From positions 16,089-80,088 of the forward strand of contig NZ_LHVO01000030.1 in assembly GCF_001269925.1 (NCBI RefSeq): a stretch of DNA of 64,000 nucleotides. Reading direction: 5' to 3'. Below, piece after piece: positions 52,972 to 61,352 of the stretch. Positions within the stretch are counted from its first letter, which is position 1; each line of letters opens with the position of its first letter. The notes below the pieces were generated by a model that saw only the letters and a list, made by a program, of their open reading frames with translations, searched no databases and was not told the origin of the DNA. This DNA comes from Pseudomonas sp. MIACH. GTDB lineage: Bacteria; Pseudomonadota; Gammaproteobacteria; Pseudomonadales; Pseudomonadaceae. Position numbers and translations under genes: made by a program.

Positions 52972-54006
52972 GTGAAAAATCGCTGGATTCAAATGGATAT
53001 CGCCAAGGGCATCGGCATCCTGGTGATCGTGTATGCCCACAGTTGGTTTGTCGCCACGTCCCCGGATTTGATGTACCCGATCCTGGCGTCGTTCGTGCTG
53101 CCGTTGTTCTTCTTTTTGTCGGGGGTGTTTTTCAAGCCTGAACAGCCGTTTGTGGAGATGGCGGTGCGTAAGGCCGATGGCCTGCTCAAGCCGTTCTTCT
53201 TCACCATGCTGGTGTATGTGATCGTGCGTGGCGTGCTGCGCGGCCAACCGCTGCTGCCGGATATCGGCGGCGTGCTGTACGCCTCGGTGGACACCATCCC
53301 GTGGCAGGCGCTGTGGTTTTTACCGCACTTCTGGGTGGCGATCCTGTTCAGTTGGGCGGTGCTGCGGCTGATCCAGCGGCTGCCGCTGGCGGCGAGTTGC
53401 GCAGTGATGCTGCTTCCGCTGCTGCTCGGCATCTGGATGCTGCCTTGGTTCTGGCAATTGCCGGTGACTGTCGGTGGGCAAACCTGGGTGCTGCCCGGCT
53501 TGCCGTTCAGCCTGGATATCACGTTGATCAGCAGCGCGTGTTTCGTCTACGGCTACCTGCTGCGGGACTGGCTGCGTACCCATGCGGGCTCGCTGCTGAC
53601 ACTGCTGGTGTCGGTGGCGCTGTTCGCGGCGGTGTTCCTCTACCGGGGCGATACCATGGACCTGGCGCAACGTCGCTACGACCACTGGCTGTGGACCAGC
53701 CTGTTGGCGGTGATCGGGGTTTACCTGTGCTGGGCATTGGCGCGGGTGCTGATGGCCTCGGCGTTGGTCACCCGTGCCATGACCTACATCGGCCAGTCGA
53801 CCCTGATCCTGCTGATCTTCCACGGGGAGATCCAGCACAAGACGTTTGACCTGTTGGAGCGTCTGGGGCTGCACGCGTTTGTCGCGGCCTGTATCGGTTT
53901 TGTGGTGGCAGTGGTGGTGCCGTTATTGATCGGGGAAGTGATCAAGCGGGTGGCGTTCCTGCGGTTTTTCTACTTTCCATTTCCAGTGCGCAAGGCTGCC
54001 AGATAA
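52972..54006 (+). CDS. pslL: PslL, acyltransferase family 3 membrane protein
   Basis: A 344-residue membrane protein with about ten helices. It begins KNRWIQMDIAKGIGILVIVY, where D8 and the following Gly-rich helix match the acyltransferase-3 start (DxxRGIAIL-like), and has HSWFV in the second turn and LFFFLSGVFFKPEQ later. It is likely to O-acetylate a polysaccharide. The start is GTG at 52972 with GGGAG upstream, 22 bases after pslK. It is the last gene; pslMNO are not present, as expected since they are dispensable for Psl in P. aeruginosa. Confidence 0.9.
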   Translation: MKNRWIQMDIAKGIGILVIVYAHSWFVATSPDLMYPILASFVLPLFFFLSGVFFKPEQPFVEMAVRKADGLLKPFFFTMLVYVIVRGVLRGQPLLPDIGGVLYASVDTIPWQALWFLPHFWVAILFSWAVLRLIQRLPLAASCAVMLLPLLLGIWMLPWFWQLPVTVGGQTWVLPGLPFSLDITLISSACFVYGYLLRDWLRTHAGSLLTLLVSVALFAAVFLYRGDTMDLAQRRYDHWLWTSLLAVIGVYLCWALARVLMASALVTRAMTYIGQSTLILLIFHGEIQHKTFDLLERLGLHAFVAACIGFVVAVVVPLLIGEVIKRVAFLRFFYFPFPVRKAAR

Positions 54007-54032
54007 CGGTAGGAGCGAGCGTGCTCCTACCG
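54007..54032. repeat. REP-like hairpin at the end of the psl operon
   Basis: CGGTAGGAGC and GCTCCTACCG form a perfect 10-base stem with a 6-base loop just after the pslL stop. It resembles the GGAGC-type intergenic repeats of this group and probably also ends or protects the psl mRNA. Confidence 0.7.
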
Positions 54033-54042
54033 GGTATTGGCT

Positions 54043-54618
54043 TCAGTCATCCAGTTGTTGCGCAGCGGGCTTGCCGGCATGTTTCGCAGGCTTGGCGCCC
54101 TTGGCCGGAGCCGGTGCAACGGGTTCAGGTTCCGCGGCAGCGGCGGCTTCTTTCTCGGCCATCGGCATCTGGTCGATGGCGCTGAAAAACTCCTTCAAAT
54201 CGAGGGTATCCGGCGGTACGGTTTTCTCGACTTTCTTCTCGCCATCCTTGCCCACCAGGATCACTTTGGTGCCGCTGCCGGCGCCGAGTTTGAGGGCACG
54301 GATCAGCGCGTTGGTCTCAGGTGGGGTGAGCTTCTTGTTGTCCTTGGGGTCTTTGGCGAACTTCTCCCCTTCAGCACCGATGCTGCCGAACTTCACGGTG
54401 TAGAACACCATGCTGCGTTCTTCAAAGGACTGCTTGGTGGCAGGCTCGTCCAGTTGTTTCTTGAGGGTCGCCAGTGTGTCGTTGCCGGAATCAAGCTCCA
54501 CCACCACCAGTGGCCGGGCTTTGCCCAGGTCCTGCTTGAGCGGGTTGATATCATCAGCAGCCAACAGCGGCCCCGTAAAAGCCATCAAGGTAGCCAGGGT
54601 CAGCGACCGGATGAGCAT
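54043..54618 (-). CDS. DUF4174-type periplasmic protein
   Basis: A 191-residue secreted protein: signal peptide MLIRSLTLATLMAFTGPLLA, then a thioredoxin-like-looking core (RPLVVVELDSGNDTLATLKK, RSMVFYTVKFGSIGAEG, TKVILVGKDGEKKVEKTVPP) of the DUF4174 kind, then a low-complexity Ala/Glu/Pro/Lys tail (about 150-191). No CxxC motif is present. Start at 54618 with a strong AAGGAGG. Function unknown. Confidence 0.72.
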   Translation of the reverse strand: MLIRSLTLATLMAFTGPLLAADDINPLKQDLGKARPLVVVELDSGNDTLATLKKQLDEPATKQSFEERSMVFYTVKFGSIGAEGEKFAKDPKDNKKLTPPETNALIRALKLGAGSGTKVILVGKDGEKKVEKTVPPDTLDLKEFFSAIDQMPMAEKEAAAAAEPEPVAPAPAKGAKPAKHAGKPAAQQLDD

Positions 54619-54782
54619 GCGCACCTCCTTTGAATTCCATGCAGGGTTCTTGAGTTTCATGTCTGCGACAGTCAAATTCAAGGATGATTCCTACACTGCG
54701 TTCAGAAAGCGTAGGCCAGGACGCCCGCTCCGCAAGGGCTTGAAGGCGACATCCAGCATTGTTTCCTTTGATTGCCGAAACA

Positions 54783-55415
54783 TTAAGAGGCCTCCCAGTC
54801 CGGCCAATGCCGGGCAAATACGGGCGCCACGATGGGGTCTGCATCCACTTGCGCGAGGGTCTGCGCAAAGCCTGGCGCCAGGGCCGTCAAGGCCGCACGC
54901 GCCTGATCCCAACGCGACACCGCCGCCGCCATGATACCCAGCGCATTCGGCGCGCCATTGGGCGCGAACAACTGGCCGGAAAACTGTTCGGCAAACACCA
55001 CCCAGGCCTGATGCAGATGGCGGCGCGTTCCGGTGACCAGTTGCGCCTGCACGGCCTCCTCGGCGTTGCCCAGCCAGCGTTGCGGGTAATCGATGATGCC
55101 AATTGCCGAGTAGCAATTGGCAGCGATATACACCAGGCCCCTGATGATCTGGGCGCGATCGCCGCTCAGCAGGTGTGCGCCGGGAAACTCCAGGCCGAGG
55201 TGGATCAGGATGGCCGCGCTTTCGGTCAGCACCTGGCCATCAGGGGTGACCAGGGTGGGCACCTGTTTGAGCGGGTTGATACGGGCCAGTTCGTCGCTGC
55301 CCTCGCCGTCGGCCCAGGAGGCTGCATCCGTCCGTCGCCACGGCACCGCACAGCGCTGCAGGGCGATTTCGATCATGCAAGAGCCGGACTCGTCGATGCC
55401 ATAGAGCGTGTACAT
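54783..55415 (-). CDS. Glutathione S-transferase family protein
   Basis: A 210-residue protein with a thioredoxin-like N-terminal domain (MYTLYGIDESGSCMIEIALQ, NPLKQVPTLVTPDGQVLTES, where VPTL and the ES pair bind glutathione) and an all-helical C-terminal domain. Start at 55415 with GGAGG eight bases upstream. The substrate is unknown. It lies 71 bases downstream of polB on the same strand. Confidence 0.85.
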   Translation of the reverse strand: MYTLYGIDESGSCMIEIALQRCAVPWRRTDAASWADGEGSDELARINPLKQVPTLVTPDGQVLTESAAILIHLGLEFPGAHLLSGDRAQIIRGLVYIAANCYSAIGIIDYPQRWLGNAEEAVQAQLVTGTRRHLHQAWVVFAEQFSGQLFAPNGAPNALGIMAAAVSRWDQARAALTALAPGFAQTLAQVDADPIVAPVFARHWPDWEAS

Positions 55416-55486
55416 GGGGCGGACCTCCTGGAAGTTCATCATCGGATGACAACAATGCAGCGCCTGGACACCGCGAAGCAAGCGTT

Positions 55487-57844
55487 CTAGAACAGGCCCA
55501 TTTGCCCACCGACCAGGGTGCTGAAGTCATCGTTCACGAACGGCAGGATCGCATCGGCCACCGGCTGTAATTGGCGGGTGACGTAGTGGTCGTAGTCGAT
55601 GGGGGCTTGCTGCACTTCTAAGGGTTCGGGGCCGTTGACGCTGATCACATAGCTGATCCAGCCGCCGCGCTGGTACTGGCGCGGGCGGTTCAGACGGTCG
55701 TTGTACTCATCGGCCAGGCGCGCGGCGCGCACATGGGGCGGCACGTTGCGTTCGTAGTCGTCCAGTTGGCGGCGCAGGCGTTTGCGGTAGATCAAAAGCT
55801 CATCGAATTCGCCGCTCAAGGTCCGGCGCACGTAGTCGCGTATGTAGTCCTGATGGGGCTGGCGGTGGAAGATGCGCTGGTAGAGTTCCTGCTGGAACCG
55901 GCGGGCCAGGGGCGACCAGTCGCTGCGCACGGTTTCCAGGCCCTTGTAGATCATTTCTTCGCTGCCGTCTGCACGCGTGACCAGGCCGGCGTAGCGTTTT
56001 TTGCTGCCCTCCTCCGCGCCGCGAATGGTCGGCATCAGGAAGCGGCTGAAGTGGGTTTCGTATTGCAGCTCCAGGGCGCTTTGCAGGCCGAACGCGCGGT
56101 GCAGGTGTTCACGCCACCACGTGTTGACGTGCTTGACCAGCGCCTGGCCGATACGGCTGGCGTCTTCCTGGGAATGCGCGCTGCCGAGCCAGACAAAGGT
56201 GGAGTCGGTGTCGCCGTAGATCACTTCATAGCCCTGGGCTTCAACCAGTTCGCGGGTCTGGCGCATGATCTGGTGGCCGCGCATCGTGATCGAGGAAGCC
56301 AGCCGTGTATCGAAGAAGCGGCAACCGCTGGAACCAAGCACGCCGTAGAAGGCGTTCATGATGATTTTCAGCGCCTGGGAAAGCGGTGCGTTGTGTTCTC
56401 GCTTGGCCTCTTCGCGACCTTCGGAGACACGCGCGACGATGGCGGGCAGGCAGTGCCGGGTGCGGGAGAAGCGCGCGCCGCGAAAGCCTTCCACTGAGTC
56501 GCTGTCGTCGGGGTGCTTAAGGCCTTCGATCAGGCCCACCGGGTCGATCAGGAAGCTGCGGATGATCGAGGGATAAAGGCTTTTGTAGTCGAGCACCAGC
56601 ACCGATTCGTAGAGGCCGGGGCGCGAGTCCATGACAAATCCGCCGGGGCTGGCTTGAGGCGGTTTGTCGCCCAGGTTCGGCGCGACGAAGCCCTGGCGGT
56701 GCATCAACGGCATGTACAGATGGGTGAATGCGGCCACTGAGCCACCGTTGCGGTCAGCCGGCAATCCGGTGACGCTGGCGCGTTCGAGCAGGAACTTGAG
56801 CAGCTCGGTTTTCTCGAAGATTCGCGTGACCAGCTCGCAGTCCTTGAGGTTGTAGCGCGCCAGGGCGGGCTTGTCCTCGGCGAACATGCGGTTGATTTCG
56901 TCCATGCGCTGGTACGGCGTGGAGATGTCCTTGCCTTCGCCGAGCAGGGTTTGCGCGACGTTTTCCAGGCTGAAGGATTCGAAGCTCCAGGTGGCCGAAC
57001 GCAGGGCCTCGATGCCATCGATGATCAGGCGTCCAGCCGCTGCGGCGAAGTAATGGTTGCGACTGCCATGTTCGCGCCAGGCCATGGGTTCGTCGCCGCG
57101 GCCTAGCATCAACGGCACGTTGAGGCGTTGGGCATGTTCGTGGAGCACGCGCAGGTCGAACTGCACCACATTCCAGCCGATGATTGCGTCGGGGTCATGG
57201 GTGGCGAGCCATTGGTTGAGGCATTCGAGCAGCTGGGCGCGGGTGTCGCAGTAGTCGAGCTTGAAGTTCACTGTGCAGGTTTTGTTCGGCGGACCGAGCA
57301 TGTACACCTGGCGCTCGCCGCAGCCGTCGAGGGCGATGGAATAGAGGTCGCCCTGGGCGGTGGTCTCGATGTCCAGGGATACCAGCTTGAGCGGCGGACG
57401 GTAGTCGGGCGCGGGTTTCATCTGCGCATCGCACAGGACACCGCTGGCATCGGGCGTACCGCCGAACCAGACCGGGGCGGTGATAAAGCGCTCCATCATA
57501 TAGCGTTCGGGCGGACGTACATCGCCTTCGTAGACGTCGACACCGGCGGCGCGCAGGCGTTTTTCCACGTCCATCGCCTGGCGGTGCTGGCGGGTGTAAA
57601 GGCCCAGGACCGGGCGGTGATGGAAATCGCAGAGTTGCAGAGGGCGCAGTTCGATATCGCGCTCGCCCTTGAGCAGCCAATCCAACGGCTTGCGATGAGC
57701 CTCGGGAATGAACATCACCGAGGTCTGCACGGGTAGGCGGATCAACCGCGGGCCATGGTCTGTGGCCAGCCAGAAACTGACCTCCGTGCCCGCCGGGGTA
57801 TCGCGCCAATGCCGGGTCAGGACAAAACCCTGCTGTAAATCCAC
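55487..57844 (-). CDS. polB: DNA polymerase II
   Basis: A 785-residue family B polymerase, matching E. coli Pol II (783). Proofreading motifs are [11 protein letters not shown] (ExoI), [12 protein letters not shown] (ExoII) and YNLKDCELV (ExoIII). Polymerase motifs are [10 protein letters not shown] (A), [18 protein letters not shown] (B) and YGDTDSTF (C). It works in DNA repair and translesion replication restart. The start is a GTG at 57844 with GAGGTG upstream. In E. coli the gene is LexA-controlled, but I find no LexA box in the 218 bases upstream. Confidence 0.95.
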   Translation of the reverse strand: MDLQQGFVLTRHWRDTPAGTEVSFWLATDHGPRLIRLPVQTSVMFIPEAHRKPLDWLLKGERDIELRPLQLCDFHHRPVLGLYTRQHRQAMDVEKRLRAAGVDVYEGDVRPPERYMMERFITAPVWFGGTPDASGVLCDAQMKPAPDYRPPLKLVSLDIETTAQGDLYSIALDGCGERQVYMLGPPNKTCTVNFKLDYCDTRAQLLECLNQWLATHDPDAIIGWNVVQFDLRVLHEHAQRLNVPLMLGRGDEPMAWREHGSRNHYFAAAAGRLIIDGIEALRSATWSFESFSLENVAQTLLGEGKDISTPYQRMDEINRMFAEDKPALARYNLKDCELVTRIFEKTELLKFLLERASVTGLPADRNGGSVAAFTHLYMPLMHRQGFVAPNLGDKPPQASPGGFVMDSRPGLYESVLVLDYKSLYPSIIRSFLIDPVGLIEGLKHPDDSDSVEGFRGARFSRTRHCLPAIVARVSEGREEAKREHNAPLSQALKIIMNAFYGVLGSSGCRFFDTRLASSITMRGHQIMRQTRELVEAQGYEVIYGDTDSTFVWLGSAHSQEDASRIGQALVKHVNTWWREHLHRAFGLQSALELQYETHFSRFLMPTIRGAEEGSKKRYAGLVTRADGSEEMIYKGLETVRSDWSPLARRFQQELYQRIFHRQPHQDYIRDYVRRTLSGEFDELLIYRKRLRRQLDDYERNVPPHVRAARLADEYNDRLNRPRQYQRGGWISYVISVNGPEPLEVQQAPIDYDHYVTRQLQPVADAILPFVNDDFSTLVGGQMGLF

Positions 57845-57954
57845 CGTACCGCACCTCAGGAATAGCGTTCAGGCGTTGATTCTACGCGGCATCCGTGCCA
57901 ACGCGGCAGGTAAACGCGCTCGCCGGGCGCAATCTGATAAATTTGTTGCAGGAC

Positions 57955-57973
57955 GTTAATAATAATTACTATC
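57955..57973. promoter_or_regulatory. Strong Fur box upstream of the second siderophore receptor
   Basis: GTTAATAATAATTACTATC matches GATAATGATAATCATTATC at 15 of 19 positions. It is 90-108 bases before the receptor start at 58063, in the divergent region shared with polB. Confidence 0.8.
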
Positions 57974-58062
57974 ATCCGCGCCGGAGTCGTATTCGCGCAG
58001 TGAGGAAGCGCAACGCCTGTTGCCCTCTTTCTCACATTGACGGTTCGCCGTCAGGATCGACC

Positions 58063-60300
58063 ATGCCCATCTGTACCTCATTCGCTGTGCCGTTTCGCCC
58101 GACCCTGCTCGCCCTTTGTTGCTCCCTGAGCCTTGCCGCTCATGCCGCAACCCCCGTCACCGCGCAGGATGCGAACAACCGTCAGGACGGCAACACACTG
58201 GAATTGGGTGCCACCAATATCAACGCCGACGCGCCCGCGCCGAACGCCCTGCCCCCGGTATACAGCGGCGGCCAGGTGGCACGCGGCGGCCAATTGGGTG
58301 TACTGGGCAACCAGGACATCATGGACGTGCCTTTCAGCATGGCCTCTTACACCGAAAAACTGATCCGCGATCAACAGGCCGAAACCGTCGGTGATGTGCT
58401 ACTCAATGACTCGTCAGTGCGCCAGGCGTCGGGGTATGCGAACCAGGCGCAGACCTTCATGATCCGTGGTCTGCCGCTGAATGGTGATGATATTTCCTAC
58501 AATGGTTTGTACGGCATCCTACCCCGTCAGATCATCTCTACTGACGCCTTGGAACGCGTGGAAGTGTTCAAGGGGCCTAACGCGTTTATCAACGGCGTGA
58601 CACCGGGCGGCTCTGGCATCGGCGGCGGCGTGAACCTGCAACCCAAGCGCGCCGATGATGTACCGCTGCGTCGCTTCAGCACGGATATCAGCAGCGATGG
58701 CCGCGTCGGCGAGCACTTGGATATAGGCCAGCGGTTCGGCGAAGACAATCGGTTTGGCGCTCGGGTGAACCTGTCCCAGCGCGAAGGTGATACCGGCATT
58801 GATGATGAAAACCAGCGTTCGAAATTGTTTGCGGTCGGCCTGGATTACCGCGGCGATGCTTTGCGCGTATCGAGTGATTTCGTTTATCAAAAGCAGCGTA
58901 TCAACGGCGGGCGCAATTCGGTATTCGTGGGGACCGCCACCCATGTACCGGATGCGCCTTCGGCCGACACGAACTATGCGCCGAGCTGGAGCCGTACCAA
59001 CCTTGAAGACACCTTGGGCATGCTGCGCGCCGAATATGACCTGAATGAAAACTGGACGGCCTATGCCGCAGCCGGTGCCAAGCACAGTCGTGAAATGGGC
59101 CAGTATTCGTCGGTGACCCTGACCGATAACCTCGGTAATGCCACCTCCAGCCGCTCGACCATCGCGCACGAAGAAGACAACTCCAGTCTGATGAGCGGCC
59201 TGAATGGCAAATTCCAGACCGGGCCCGTCAGCCACCGACTCAACTTCGGCCTCGCCGGCATTTGGACCCAGGCGCGCAACGCTTATGTCTTCAACGGCTC
59301 ACCGAGTGCGACCAATATCTACAACCCTGTGACCGGGGCACCACCGACTCTGAATAACCCACGCAACACCCCCGGCACGGACTTCAGCGACCCGACCATT
59401 ACCGCCAAGACATTCGTGCGCAGCGCAGCCATCTCCGACACCTTGGGTTTCTTCGATGACCGTCTGTTGGTGACCGTCGGCGCCCGACGCCAGCAGATGG
59501 TGGTACAAGGCTACAACTACATGAGCGGTACACGCACCGCCAACTATGACGAATCGATCACCACGCCGGTCTACGGCGTTGTGTTCAAGCCGTGGGAACA
59601 CGTGTCGGTGTACGCCAACCGTATTGAAGGCTTGGCCCAGGGCCCGGTTTCGCCGCTTACGGCCGGTACCCGGACTATCATCGGCGGCGGGCAGGCCTAT
59701 GCACCCGCGCGCTCCAAGCAGATCGAAGCGGGCGTCAAGGTGGACATGGGCACCTATGGCGCTACGTTAGGCGTTTACCGTATCGAGCAGCCTGGCGCAG
59801 GCTATTCAGAAGTCATCGACGCCACCACCGCGCGCTACGTGCGTGAAGGTCAGCAGATCAATAAAGGCGTCGAACTGAACGTCTTCGGCGAACCGGTCAG
59901 CGGCCTGCGTTTGCTGGGTGGTGCGACGGTGATGAAGACCGAGCTCAAGGACACGCAGAACGGTACCAACGATGGCAACCGTGCCATCGGTGTACCTTCC
60001 TTCCAGCTCAACGCCGGCGTGGAATGGGACGTGCCCGGCCTGCAAGGCGTGACCCTCAACGGGCGCATGCTGCGCACCGGTGGCCAGTACGCGGATGCGG
60101 CCAACAACCTGAGCCTGCCAGCCTGGAACCGTTTCGATGTAGGCGCTCGCTACGCCTTCATGCTGGATCAGCGTGAGGTGACGCTGGGCGCCACTGTGGA
60201 GAACGTTGCCAACGAAAAGTACTGGGAGTCGGCTCAGGGCGGGTTCTTGAGCCAGGGGGATCCTCGCGTGGCCAAGTTGTCGGCGACGGTCGACTTCTAA
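58063..60300 (+). CDS. TonB-dependent siderophore receptor (no STN domain)
   Basis: A 745-residue outer-membrane receptor. Signal peptide to about residue 28 (SLSLAAHA), then the plug (LGNQDIMDVPFSMASYTEKL, LERVEVFKGPNAFINGVTPG) and the beta-barrel ending in Phe (ATVDF). It lacks the extra signalling domain of the receptor at 35742 and has no sigma/FecR partner, so Fur alone probably controls it. Start at 58063 with AGGA upstream; the earlier in-frame start at 57895 would overlap the Fur box. Ligand unknown, likely a ferric siderophore of the FhuA/FiuA-like class. Confidence 0.9.
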   Translation: MPICTSFAVPFRPTLLALCCSLSLAAHAATPVTAQDANNRQDGNTLELGATNINADAPAPNALPPVYSGGQVARGGQLGVLGNQDIMDVPFSMASYTEKLIRDQQAETVGDVLLNDSSVRQASGYANQAQTFMIRGLPLNGDDISYNGLYGILPRQIISTDALERVEVFKGPNAFINGVTPGGSGIGGGVNLQPKRADDVPLRRFSTDISSDGRVGEHLDIGQRFGEDNRFGARVNLSQREGDTGIDDENQRSKLFAVGLDYRGDALRVSSDFVYQKQRINGGRNSVFVGTATHVPDAPSADTNYAPSWSRTNLEDTLGMLRAEYDLNENWTAYAAAGAKHSREMGQYSSVTLTDNLGNATSSRSTIAHEEDNSSLMSGLNGKFQTGPVSHRLNFGLAGIWTQARNAYVFNGSPSATNIYNPVTGAPPTLNNPRNTPGTDFSDPTITAKTFVRSAAISDTLGFFDDRLLVTVGARRQQMVVQGYNYMSGTRTANYDESITTPVYGVVFKPWEHVSVYANRIEGLAQGPVSPLTAGTRTIIGGGQAYAPARSKQIEAGVKVDMGTYGATLGVYRIEQPGAGYSEVIDATTARYVREGQQINKGVELNVFGEPVSGLRLLGGATVMKTELKDTQNGTNDGNRAIGVPSFQLNAGVEWDVPGLQGVTLNGRMLRTGGQYADAANNLSLPAWNRFDVGARYAFMLDQREVTLGATVENVANEKYWESAQGGFLSQGDPRVAKLSATVDF

Positions 60301-60350
60301 CCGTAAGGCCAACTGCCCTGCATCACTTATGAAAGCTGAGAACGACAAGG

Positions 60351-60374
60351 ACGGGCATCAGTGCTGATGCCCGT
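60351..60374. terminator. Bidirectional hairpin between convergent genes
   Basis: ACGGGCATCA-GTGC-TGATGCCCGT is a perfect 10-base stem with a 4-base loop between the receptor stop (60300) and the SRPBCC stop (60383). There is no strong T tract, but its place and strength suggest a transcription end. Confidence 0.7.
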
Positions 60375-60382
60375 TATCCGGT

Positions 60383-60850
60383 TTACGCCCGACGAGCTTT
60401 GCTCAGGTAGTTTTCGATATTGCCCATCTGCTCGTCCCAGCCACGGGCGTTCATCTTGAAGGCTTTTTGCCTACGCTTCTCTGGCACCGTGTAGAAACCG
60501 GATTCAACCACCCGGAGCAAAATGCCTGGCGCCCGATCCTCAATGGTGAACTCCACCAGTGTCGGGGTTTCCTTGTCGTAGTCGACGCCCTCTTCGACCG
60601 CGAAGGGGTGCCACCAGAAAGAGAACAGCGTCTGCGGCAGGATGCGTTCGATTTTGGCTTTCCAGATCACGTGTTCGTAACCTGGGTAGGTAATCGGCGC
60701 CTCTATGGTTTCCCCAGCCATAAAGGTTTTGCCCTTGAGGGCGACCCCAAACCAGTTACCGAATTGCTCGGCATTGGTGAGCGCTTCCCAGACCTGTTTA
60801 CGTGAAGCGTTGAGCAGAACTTTGCGCTCGATGCGATCTAATACGTGCAT
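60383..60850 (-). CDS. SRPBCC / AHSA1-like domain protein
   Basis: A 155-residue START-like protein: RIERKVLLNASRKQVWEALT opens the hydrophobic-pocket fold, NWFGVALKG follows, and a long C-terminal helix ends GWDEQMGNIENYL. Such proteins bind small hydrophobic ligands or act as Hsp90-activator-like proteins; many are encoded beside ArsR-type regulators, but none is seen here. Function unknown. AGGAGGTGA lies just before the ATG. Confidence 0.85.
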   Translation of the reverse strand: MHVLDRIERKVLLNASRKQVWEALTNAEQFGNWFGVALKGKTFMAGETIEAPITYPGYEHVIWKAKIERILPQTLFSFWWHPFAVEEGVDYDKETPTLVEFTIEDRAPGILLRVVESGFYTVPEKRRQKAFKMNARGWDEQMGNIENYLSKARRA

Positions 60851-60949
60851 AAGTCACCTCCTCCGTTGACAGTAGGCGACATCAAACAATGCGCAACCTC
60901 AGGTTGTAAGCAATCATGATGACCCCGTCCTTGAACCGGCAATACGTTT

Positions 60950-61351
60950 ATGACTGACCCATTGAATGGAAGTTGCTTCTGCAAAGGTGTTCGCTATCAG
61001 GTGGACCAACTGGACATGCCCATCAGCCACTGCCACTGCGCGAGCTGCCGTAAAATACATGCGGCGGCGTTTGTGGCCACCGCCGGAGTGATGCGCGAAC
61101 ATTTTCGCTGGACGCGGGGGGAGGAGCTGCTGGCGTCCTTTGAATCTTCGCCGGGCAAGCTCAGGTATTTCTGCTCACGTTGTGGCTCACACCTGATAGC
61201 AGAGCGTGGGCATCAGCCCCATGTGATTGTGCGGGTGGCGACGCTGGATGATGATCCGGGCGTCAGGCCCACCTCGCACATCTGGACGGCCCATGATGTG
61301 CCTTGGCTCGCCCATGAAGGTATAGAGCACTGGGACGAATGGAAGGCATGA
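60950..61351 (+). CDS. GFA-family (glutathione-dependent formaldehyde-activating-like) zinc protein
   Basis: A 133-residue CENP-V/GFA-domain protein. The zinc ligands are seen as GSCFCKGVRY, CHCASCRKIHAAAF and YFCSRCGSHL. The family is named for an enzyme that joins formaldehyde and glutathione, but most bacterial members are uncharacterised. It stands alone and ends convergently, one base short of the mrdA stop. Confidence 0.88.
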   Translation: MTDPLNGSCFCKGVRYQVDQLDMPISHCHCASCRKIHAAAFVATAGVMREHFRWTRGEELLASFESSPGKLRYFCSRCGSHLIAERGHQPHVIVRVATLDDDPGVRPTSHIWTAHDVPWLAHEGIEHWDEWKA

Positions 61352-61352
61352 C

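Noticed and set aside
57845..58062. LexA box upstream of polB
   Set aside because: A CTG...CAG pair is present near 57935-57952 but with 12 bases between instead of 10, and it lacks the inner TA-rich symmetry.
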